From NCBI GenBank assembly GCA_030323885.1, contig CM059198.1:76283045-76347044 (forward strand): DNA of 64,000 nt, in the 5' to 3' direction. Shown piece by piece: positions 56,023 to 64,000 of the stretch. The notes under the pieces were generated by a model. It worked only from the letters and a program-made list of their open reading frames with translations, was not told the DNA's origin and did not search any database. Source of the stretch: Branchipolynoe longqiensis (Eukaryota; Annelida; Polychaeta; Phyllodocida; Polynoidae). A program made the position numbers and the translations under genes. Position 1 is the stretch's first letter. Every line of letters starts with the position of its first letter.

Positions 56023-59000
56023 CTATATGAGGTGGTACAGTCCAGCTGCCCTCAAAAAGGCTAAAATGTTTTCCTGTTTTACCTTAGTAAAAAGGTCATG
56101 CATACTGTCTGCAGTGTAGAACCGTTGGCGCAGGGCAAAAAAATCAACGCAACTTAGTAAAATGTGTTTGAGTGTCAGCGGGGACTGACACCCAATACAT
56201 TCAGGGGGAGGTTCCCCCTTGAGCAGAAAAGCATGTGTAAGCCACGAGTGGCCAATACGGCAGCGGCTAAGGACCACTTGGTCCCGCCGACCTCCCGCAT
56301 GAGTCTGTGGTGGCTTTCCCACAGATGGTTCAATTTCTTTAAGTTTATTAATGTTTTCATCCCACTCATGTTGCCATTTGGATTTTATGTGGGTGGCTAT
56401 TAGTGGTTTCAGATCAGAGTGAGGGATCAGACACGGTTCAAGATCACAGTTCAGGGCCTTCTTCGCAGCCCGATCAGCTCGTTCGTTTCCTTGTATGCCG
56501 GCATGGCCAGGCACCCAGCACAGGTGGATATCATACCCATCTGTTGTCAGTTGGTTCATTTTATAAATGACCGTTGCTAGAATAGGGTGATTCGTTTTCA
56601 GTCCAGCAACAGCCAGGAGGCAAGAGAAGGAATCACTGTATATAACATAGTTAGTGTGGTTGGATACCTCGATACACTCCAAAGCGAGAAGGAGTGCTCG
56701 GGCTCTGCAGTGAAAATCGAGCTCTGATCGGGCAAACATACACCAAATTTTTCCCGTCGGCAGACTGCCGCAGCAGCTACCCGGCTTTGGTCTTTCGAAC
56801 CATCAGTGTATATGGAGAGGTGGTCTGCAAACTGGCCTTGAATCTCTGCATGCAGTCCTTGGTACTCGAGTGGATGTGTCCCAGACTTCCTCAGTTCCGT
56901 GAGTTGGAGGATAACCGATGGCTTTCTCAACGACCACGGGGGATGTTCTGGGACTTTGGCATCCTCCAACACGTCCAAATCCACGCCCAAGGCCTCCAAA
57001 TGAGGTTTCATTCGGAGCCTCAGTGGCCGGATGTAATTCGGCCTGGCTTCATACCTGGATTCGTCATGTTGCTCGAATAGACAATTGTGTGCAGGATTCA
57101 ATGCATTAGTTTTTATCTTGACTACATATTGCATGGCCAGTTTGATTCTCCTGTTGTTAAGTGATGGTTCATTGGCTTCGACATAAAGGCTCTGAACTGG
57201 TGAGGTGCGGAAGGCCCCAAGGCCAGGCGCAGTCCCTGGTGGTGGATCGTGTCTAGCAGCCCAATATATGATTTCCTTGCGGAACCGTATACTATGCTGC
57301 CGTAATCCACTCGTGACCGAACCAAGGTTCTGTACACGGAGAGCAGAACATCTCTGTCCGCTCCCCACTCTGAGCTGGACAGCACCCTCAGAATATCCAG
57401 CGCTTTCAGGCATCTTGTTTTCAGGTACTTTATATGTGGCACAAAAGACAGTTTTGCGTCGAGAATGAGGCCCAGAAATTTGGTTTTCTCAACGACTTTA
57501 ATGGGATCCCCATCCAGGGTCAGCTCCGGTTCCGCATGCATTCTACGCAGCAGGCAGAAGTGCATGCAGACTGTTTTGGTCTTGGAAAATTTGAAACCGT
57601 TCAGAACTGACCATCGATGGATCCCATTTATGCTTGGTTGTAGCTGTCTCTCTATGACATTCATGTTAGCACCGCTGTAATATAAAACAAAGTCGTCCAC
57701 GAAAAGACTACAGGAGACCCCCCGCTTTACAGCAGCAGCAATACCATTGACCTTGACCCCGAAAAGGGTCACGGCCAGTATGCTGCCTTGAGGTACTCCT
57801 AGTTCCTGTGAGTGTAGGCGGGAATAGGTAGTCTTGACACGGACGCGGAAATGCCTGAAGGCTAGAAAGTTCCTGATGAAAATTGGCAAGTGGCCACGAA
57901 GGCCAATCGCATGAAGATCCTCCATGATGCCATGCTGCCACGTTGTGTCATAGGCTTTTTCGAGGTCGAAAAAGACAGCCACAACGTGCTCCTTCTTAAG
58001 GAAAGCATCTCTTATGAAGGTCTCCATGCGCACCAAATGGTCGAGGGTGCTGCGGCCCCGTCTGAAGCCACATTGAAGGTTGGACAGGTGGTGTCCTGAC
58101 TCCAGTAGCCAGACGAGGCGGTTGTTTACCATGCTCCATGGTTTTACAGATGCAGCTTGTAAGGGCTATGGGACGATAGTTGTGGGCTTCACTCTGGTCT
58201 TTACCAGGTTTGGGAATCGGTATTACTGTCGCCTCCCGCCAAGAGGCGAATACGACACCCGACTCCCAGATGTTGTTGAAGAGTTGAAGCAACAGTCTCA
58301 GTGCATGTTCACGGAGATGTTTCAAAAATTGATAATGAATTCCATCAGGTCCAACTGCTGTGTCATGCGAGCTTTTCAAAGAACACCTCAACTCACCCAT
58401 ACTGAATGGGGAGTTGTAGTGCTCCTCGCCATCGGAAGAAAAGTCCAAGAGCTTTCGCTCTTGGCGTTCCTTGACCACCCGAAAGCCCGGGAGGCAGTTT
58501 GCCAAAGACGAGTTTCCAGCAAAGGTGCGAGCCAATTCTTCACTTATTTCGTCGAGTGATGTGAGAATGGTGCCGTTGTGTTTCAAGTGCTGGACTACAG
58601 AAGAATCACCTCCCCTTCGTTTGATTCTCCTGATCATTGTCCATACTTTGCCCAACGGCATGTGCATGGTGATGCTAGAAACAAATTGTCTCCAACACTT
58701 CCTCCGTGCTTCTTTCATTGTTCTGCGAGCGCGCAGAATTCTAAAGAGCGCCAGATTTTCAGCAGTCGGTCTCCTGTGGAATTTACGCTGAGCTTTCTTT
58801 CGTTCCTTAATAGCCCTCCTACAGCCGTCATCTAACCATGGAGGCGTCAAACGCTTGGGAGTTGCCGAGGTCTTCGGAACAGTTTTCTCCGCGATCCATC
58901 TCAGCATCTCAGTGAAGGCATCGATGTCACTGATGTCTGGAGTGAACTCCTCGCGACATAGGGTCTGGAAGGTGGGCCAGTCGGCTTTACAAAGCCGCCA

Positions 59001-59690
59001 GCTCCTCTCTCGCTCTATGGGAGATGCCCCCCGCAATTAAGAATAATTGGGAAGTGGTCGCTCCCGCAGAGGTCATCCCAGACCCTCCACGAAAAGTCCA
59101 GCGCCAGTTCTGGTTCTACAATGCTGAGATCGATGGCGGAGTATGTTCCGTAGCCGGGATGCAAATATGTGTATGAACCATCGTTCAATACACACAGAGC
59201 ATGAGCGGCCACAAGGTCCTCAATTCTCTTGCCTTTAGCGTTCCTATTGTCCCCCCCCCCATAATGGGTTGTGGCCGTTAAAGTCACCCATAAGTAAATA
59301 TGGGGACGGTAACTGGTCCACAAGGGCGTCCAGTTCTTGTAAAGTGAGAACGGAGCTCGGAGGAATGTAAATGGAACAGAGAGTTACAGTCTTATGCAGC
59401 GTCAGACGAACAGCTACAGCCTGTAGTGTTGTGTCTAACGCCACTGGCGTACACACCACATCACGTCTGACCAAGATGGAGGAGCCGCCAGCGGCTCGGT
59501 CTCCATCTGGTGCGTGCTTGTTATGAATGGTGTAGCCTTTAAGACTACAACTCTCAGAAGCTTTTATATAAGTTTCTTGTAGGCAAACAGCGAGTGGATT
59601 GAGGTTGCAACAAAGAAGAGACAACTCTTCGATGTTGCTCCTAAAACCTCGGCAGTTCCATTGAATAAGAGATGCACCCGTCACTTTCAT
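56023..59690 (-). pseudogene. LINE ORF2 (endonuclease-RT-RNase H), frameshifted
   Basis: Endonuclease: starts with IQWNCRGFRSN (59.66 kb), has LQETYIK, LLMGDFNGHNPLWGG and SDHFPI. A frame break falls at a run of ten C's near 59255, and another near 59040. Reverse transcriptase (59.03-57.1 kb): AVGPDGIHYQFLKHL, PIPKPGKD..NYRPIAL, FFDLEKAYD, GVPQGSILA and the catalytic FVDDFVLYY, with a break near 58110. RNase H (57.4-56.0 kb): YTDGSKD, VIYSDSFSC and CWVPGHAGIQGNERADRAAK, split by a break near 56720. Intact relatives code for an enzyme of roughly 1200-1300 residues that nicks the target and copies its RNA there. The aspartates at the visible RT and RNase H motifs are kept, so the breaks look recent compared with the substitutions. 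Confidence 0.87.
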
Positions 59691-60225
59691 TTTGGAGCAG
59701 TGACAGGTGTTCTCCCCCTCGCCTTTGGTTTGAGGGGGAGACTTCGACTGCGGGTTTCCACAGTCTCAGGCATCTCAATATCAACACTCCTTGAGACTTG
59801 AGCTCATGTGCTATCTCATCCTCATCAACACCATCAAGATCTCTAGTGCGGATTACTCCTTTGCTAGAGTTGAGAGTTCGATGAGGAGAGGCCTTGATGC
59901 CGACGCCTGCTAGCGTGCTTGCACGTAGCAGATTGTCGGCATGCGCTTTCTTAGCACACTCCACCAGAATATGTCCACTTCGTAGTTTCTTCACGTCTTT
60001 GACTGTGCCAGCAATTCCCATAATGCCCTTGTGAATGGCAAAAGGGGAAAGTTTGGCAACTGATGCCTCATTATTCAATGATTCAATCATAATGAACCGT
60101 GGCCAATCATCAGCGTCCGGACGTGAGTCCGAATCAGAGTCCGATTTCATTTCCGTGTCTGGTAATCTTTTCTTATTATTTGGGTGGTTTTGAGTATCCA
60201 TATTGAATTGTTTTTGGTTCGTCAT
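59641..60225 (-). pseudogene. LINE ORF1, internally deleted
   Basis: 194 codons from an ATG. The middle, 'SGHILVECAKKAHADNLL', 'GIKASPHRTLNSSKGVIRTR' and 'DEIAHELKSQGV', fits the RNA-binding part of ORF1 proteins of this LINE group. The zinc knuckles (CCHC) expected next are absent: after residue about 150 the frame runs directly into the ORF2 start region, read in another frame. About half of the gene appears deleted. Confidence 0.75.
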
Positions 60226-60344
60226 CCTCGCTCCCCACCCACCACGGAGCCATCAAAATTGGGGTGTGCAGCACTGTGGTAACCGACAGATACACACCAG
60301 GGATACGAGGATAATATACTCTAGCATGGAGGCAAAAAAGCATA

Positions 60345-60590
60345 ACCAGTACGTGTATGTGTGTGGTTGGGGTGTCGGGTGTGTGTGGTGGAGGTACAGG
60401 TGGTTTGTGGTGGAGGTGGCGGGGTGTCTTGCAGAGTGGCACCCCACAATCTTTAGCATCCCTAAACCCCCACCACACACCTACACCCCCACCACAGCCC
60501 TAAACTGCCACCACACACACCTATACCCCCACTACCCCCTATACCCCCACCACACACACCTAAGCCCCCCCATCACACACTTCGTGGCGT
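60345..60590. repeat. Low-complexity G/T- and C/A-rich sequence
   Basis: Irregular 'ccccaccaca' and 'cacacctaca' repeats, next to the LINE 5' end. Confidence 0.7.
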
Positions 60591-60900
60591 TCTCTGTGGT
60601 GGAGTGGTTAGAGTGTCTGACTTTTTTCTAGGTCAGACTCCTAATCTGAGGGTCGGCGGTTCGTTTCCCCGTGCCCCCAGCTCTGCCAATTTGGATTTCC
60701 ACCGCTGTGTATAACTTACAGCGTCATCAAAGGCAGGTTGCTCTCATACCATGTCTATGTGGTGTGGGAGGTTAAAAATCCCTTGGGTCGGTAAAAGTGT
60801 AGGCTCGGGCTTTCTATCGACCAGCAGTGGAATTAGGAAGACCAGTCGTCTATGACTGAAATTTCCCCTGCTTTAATGGACCAACAAAATATTTTTTTTT
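60588..60900 (+). mobile_element. SINE-C, full-length
   Basis: tRNA-like head 'gtggtggagtggttagagtg' with B box 'ggcggttcgtttcccc', then body 'tatgtggtgtgggaggttaa', and a tail 'tgaaatttcccctgctttaa' ending in a T-rich run. Fragments at 1070, 3655, 17985 and 40437 belong to it. Confidence 0.72.
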
Positions 60901-61365
60901 TTTAAATGGCAAAGCGCCTAAGACCTTGGTCCCTCACGTGTCGCCATCTGCCGGCAATATATTGCAAAAGGGGTTGCAACGAAAGTATCCCATTCTTCAC
61001 TGCACCTAGCTTTGGGCCTGACTAACCAGGTGGGGCGCTGTATGAGTTCTTAAAGGCAAGGATTGAGCATCTAGTTCTGGCAGGGAGAGCATTCCATATG
61101 ACACTTCCTTTGTAGATTGGTGCTTTGGGCAGTCTGTTTGTGTGTGTATGGTTGGATACCTTGAGGAGGGTAGCATGTCATTAGGTGCAGGTCTCTTTGT
61201 TCTGTTCATGTATCCAATCTAGCTCTATCGTGCATTTCAGCCACACATACAGTTCTGAAGAAAATGTTATACCATATTTATTACTGACAGCGGAACAGAA
61301 CTCTAAAGGAAGGAGTTGGGATTTTCTTTTACCATCCTAAATTCACAGGAGGGAACATGCTGTGG
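60900..61365. other. HMGCL intron 1, no feature recognised
   Basis: Unique-looking sequence; no exon or RNA gene seen. Confidence 0.4.
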
Positions 61366-61696
61366 GTTTGTTTGTTTGTTGTTTTACATGCTAGAAACAA
61401 CTACGGTCATATCAGGACGGGTACCGACTTGTGCCAGTGCACACTCATGGTGACTTTATAGTGCTGCTCCACTGGAAGGCCAGGCCACCAGCACCATGAC
61501 CTGATATCCCACTCAGTTACATTATCCTGACACTGAGCCAACCAGTTCTTGCCCTATCCTAATAATGCCGAGTGCCAGGCTAGGAAGTGACAAGTATAAA
61601 TTTCTAAGCCATTGGTTTGACTCGACCAGGGTTCGAACCCACGATCTACCAACACGGGACACGGACGCTCTAACTCATTCGGCCATCCCGTCTGGT
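61366..61696 (-). mobile_element. SINE-A, full-length
   Basis: One of the best-kept copies: tail 'gtttgtttgttgttttacat', head 'attcggccatcccgtctggt', B box intact. Confidence 0.88.
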
Positions 61697-62113
61697 CCCC
61701 TGTGGGTTGGACAAACTCTACATTTAGACGGTTAGGAAACAGTAACAACAATCAGCTCTGTTAGATAATACATTATTGTAAGACTGGTGAAAATATTAGC
61801 AAGGAGAATAAACCGTAGTTATGTCTACATAAACACTCACTGTGTTATATTTAGTCTGGAGGCTCAAGTAGGACGTGAAATAGGATAATTAGCCGAGGCC
61901 TCATACTCGGTGAAACATCAATTATATGTCAACCGTACTCACATAAGTCTTATATAATTATCCTATATTTAATATTTATTTAACCCATTTTGCATATTGT
62001 TATTTTCTAATTAGGATTCTACCCAAACGAATAATTTGTCACACACTACTCTAGTTGTGTTGCTTGCATGGATTTTTCAAGGTGTTTAACACAATGTGTG
62101 TTTGGTTTTTCAG

Positions 62114-62182
62114 TTAGCAGGACTACCAACGTTTGTGAAGATCGTTGAAGTTGGGCCAAGAGATGGACTTCAAAATGAGTCT
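62114..62182 (+). CDS. HMGCL: HMGCL exon 2 (GPRDGLQNE motif)
   Basis: Acceptor ttggtttttcag, donor gttagt, 69 bases, 23 codons, phase 0 at both ends. VKIVEVGPRDGLQNES is almost identical to human VKIVEVGPRDGLQNEK. It carries the catalytic Arg (41) and the metal-binding Asp (42) of the HMG-CoA lyase TIM barrel; changes at Arg41 cause human lyase deficiency. The donor gttagt is weaker than consensus, but only this site keeps phase with exon 3 and the same spacing as in human (NES-KIV against NEK-NIV). It lies after 16.8 kb of repeat-filled intron. Confidence 0.95.
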
Positions 62183-62253
62183 GTTAGTATGCAATATGAC
62201 AAATACAGTCTGACACATGTCAAAGAATTGTATGTAGAAATTCCAACTAAAAC

Positions 62254-62471
62254 ACCGGGCGCGGTGGCCTAATCGTCAGAGCGCATGCCTCACATGCGGA
62301 AGGTCGCCAGTTTGGTTCCCGGTCGAGTCAAACTAATAACTTTACAATTGATACTTGTTGCTTCCTAGCCTGGCACTCAGCATTAATAGGTTATGGCAAG
62401 GACTGGTTGGCTCAGAGTCATGATATGACCTTACATTTTGCCAGGATTTAAAACTCCAACAAACAAACAAA
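62254..62471 (+). repeat. SINE-A variant, body deleted
   Basis: The head 'gcgcggtggcctaatcgtca' is of the same variant type as 55380; much of the middle is missing. It lies in HMGCL intron 2. Confidence 0.7.
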
Positions 62472-62834
62472 TATCCAATTAAAACCTTATATAATGTATG
62501 ACTGCCTTTACAATGCCACATGGCAATATGCGTGTCCAAGTTATGTCTCTCTCAGAAAGGCTGTAGTAGGGCCCGGCATGCGGAACTTTGGGGCCAGCAC
62601 CAGCTTCACTATACAACCTATACTTTAAACTCACCTGATGGCCAAACCTGTTACGATTCTTGATCCTGTTAGGATTCGAGACAAATAAGTGTTCACACTT
62701 CCTGTCTACCATTCGCTATTTCGCTATATGTGTGTTTCTAATGTAGATTGCAGTGAAATTGCACCTGAGAAATATTTTACATTAGATAAAATATCACTTC
62801 CTCTATCATGGTGTGTCCATGTATTAACCAACAC

Positions 62835-63410
62835 CACAGCCTTCTGCTATGTAAGCTGTAGCTGCCATCTGACATGGCAGGTCTGGTTCAGTGTTTACTG
62901 ATAGTGATACAGCCTTCTGCTATGTAAGCTGCAGCTGACATGGACGGTCTGGTTCAGTGTTTACTGATGCACCACAGCCTTCTGCTATGTAAGCTGTAGC
63001 TGACATGGTGGGTCTGGTTCAGTGTTTACTGATACACCACAGCCTTCTGCTATGTAAGCTGTAGCTGACATGGTGGGTCTGGTTCAGTGTTTACTGATAC
63101 ACCACAGCCTTCTGCTATGTAAGCTGTAGCTGACATGGCGGGTCTGGTTCAGTGTTTACTGATACACCACAGCCTTCTGCTATGTAAGCTGTAGCTGACA
63201 TGGTGGGTGTGATTCAGTGTTTACTGATGCACCACAGCCTTCTGCTATGTAAGCTGTAGCTGACATGGCGGGTCTGGTTCAGTGTTTACTGATGCACCAC
63301 AGCCTTCTGCTATGTAAGCTGTAGCTGACATGGCAGGTCTGGTTCAGTGTTTACTGATGCACCACAGCCTTCTGCTAATGCTATGTAAGCTGTAGCTGAC
63401 ATAGCGGGTC
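62835..63410. repeat. 65-bp minisatellite, 9 units, in HMGCL intron 2
   Basis: 'acagccttctgctatgtaag' recurs at 62835, 62909, then every 65 bases from 62974 to 63364; 'ggttcagtgtttactgat' follows in each. Confidence 0.92.
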
Positions 63411-63694
63411 TATATTTTAATTGTGACTCTTTTGTAAAAATTTACATTCTTAGTGAAAATGCTGGATCTGTTCTGAACGCATTGTTCCAGGCACTTCCAC
63501 TGACCAATGACTATGACCAATCATATTGTGTCTTATAAATCTAGCGCTCTCATTAAATCTTGCTACCAAAGTACCAGGCTTCAAAGCACTTGACCTAATT
63601 TCCACTGAAATATTACAGCAGTCAACCATGCTTTAGTATGAATGTCTGGAACTTCCTAGTTAATCATTATTGTCGGTTGCAAATGTACTTTCAG

Positions 63695-63802
63695 AAGATC
63701 GTGCCAACGGATGTTAAGATTGACCTGATTAATCGCCTGGCGGACACGGGGCTCTCTGTCGTAGAGGTCACCAGCTTCGTGTCACCAAAATGGGTGCCAC
63801 AG
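63695..63802 (+). CDS. HMGCL: HMGCL exon 3
   Basis: Acceptor tgtactttcag, donor gtgagt, 108 bases, 36 codons, phase 0 both ends. [20 protein letters not shown] and [14 protein letters not shown] match human [20 protein letters not shown] and [14 protein letters not shown] with no gap. The Glu of VEVTSF corresponds to Glu72, an active-site residue. The exon boundaries agree with the human gene. The remaining exons (the rest of the barrel, with the metal-binding histidines and the catalytic loop cysteine) lie beyond 64000. Confidence 0.96.
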
Positions 63803-63860
63803 GTGAGTAGATGCAATGGACGGTATGGCTAAAATAGTGTCCACTGCATGTGTAGTAAGT

Positions 63861-64000
63861 TGGTTGTTGGAGTTGTATGTCCTGACAATATTTATGGCCA
63901 TATCAGGATGGGTACTGACTTGTGACAGTGCGCACTCAGTGCTGCCCCACTAGGAAATCCAGCTGCTGGCACCATGACCTGATATTCCACTCAGTCACAT
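63861..64000 (-). repeat. SINE-A copy running off the window
   Basis: Tail and first half of the body ('gtgcgcactcagtgctgccc'); the head is outside. Confidence 0.8.

Larger units (their letters stand above)
55766..60340 (-). mobile_element. Decayed, nearly full-length LINE (I/Jockey group with RNase H; Nimb-like)
   Basis: Minus-strand order: 5' UTR (about 60340-60226), ORF1 (60225-59641), ORF2 with endonuclease, reverse transcriptase and RNase H (59690-56023), 3' UTR, and a tail of (ATCA)n at 55766-55795. ORF2 is in at least five reading-frame pieces, so this copy is dead. It fills about a quarter of HMGCL intron 1 and runs opposite to the gene. Similar G/T-rich 'gtggtgggggt' low-complexity sequence lies on both flanks, in opposite orientation (55668-55762 and 60345-60585). 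Confidence 0.88.

Noticed and set aside
57465..58559. Plus-strand frames up to 159 codons across the LINE
   Set aside because: Shadows of the reverse transcriptase on the minus strand; no domains of their own.
60588..60665. A tRNA gene
   Set aside because: A and B boxes are present, but the stems do not close and a SINE body follows; the same holds for SINE-A, SINE-B and SINE-E heads.

Overview
This window is animal nuclear DNA: genes are split by GT-AG introns, exons are short and far apart, and most of the sequence is dispersed repeats. The genes are too conserved to fix the phylum. The mix of tRNA-derived SINEs, an I/Jockey-type LINE with an RNase H domain and many small foldback elements suggests a marine lophotrochozoan, possibly a mollusc. 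I hold that with low confidence.

Three conserved genes can be traced exon by exon. (1) MRPL53 (+), a protein of the large mitochondrial ribosomal subunit: coding exons at 1248-1360 and 2933-3093, first exon not seen, poly(A) signal near 3457. (2) MTHFSD (-), a 5-formyltetrahydrofolate cyclo-ligase-like domain followed by an Arg-rich linker and an RRM. Five recognisable exons run from 23037 down to 10983. Two further upstream exons (36409-36373 and 32549-31290) join to them in phase and would add a short leader and a 420-residue Pro/Ala-rich segment holding nine 13-residue repeats. (3) HMGCL (+), mitochondrial HMG-CoA lyase: exon 1 (targeting peptide) at 45259-45333, exon 2 at 62114-62182, exon 3 at 63695-63802; the gene leaves the window on the right. 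MRPL53 and MTHFSD converge; MTHFSD and HMGCL diverge from 36.4-45.3 kb. The three genes share no evident pathway beyond two mitochondrial products and one folate-enzyme relative.

The rest is repeats. The introns of MTHFSD carry many copies of one SINE family (SINE-A), almost all in the gene's own orientation, plus minisatellites at 23.8-24.6 and 26.1-26.5 kb and an old 0.8-kb duplicated segment. The 16.8-kb first intron of HMGCL holds a decayed full-length LINE (about 60.3 to 55.8 kb, minus strand), two other LINE fragments, and an LTR retroelement with a 4-bp target duplication (48889-50549) that has a different LTR with primer-binding site in its middle. More than a dozen inverted-repeat (foldback, MITE-like) elements are spread over the window, including two nearly full-length palindromes back to back at 4453-5925.

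The observations most worth following are the in-frame cassette exon joined to MTHFSD, the composite LTR element with its 182-bp LTR that contains a tRNA-like fold, and the twin palindromes. All exon calls come from protein similarity recalled by eye, splice-site sequence and phase; nothing was searched or computed.
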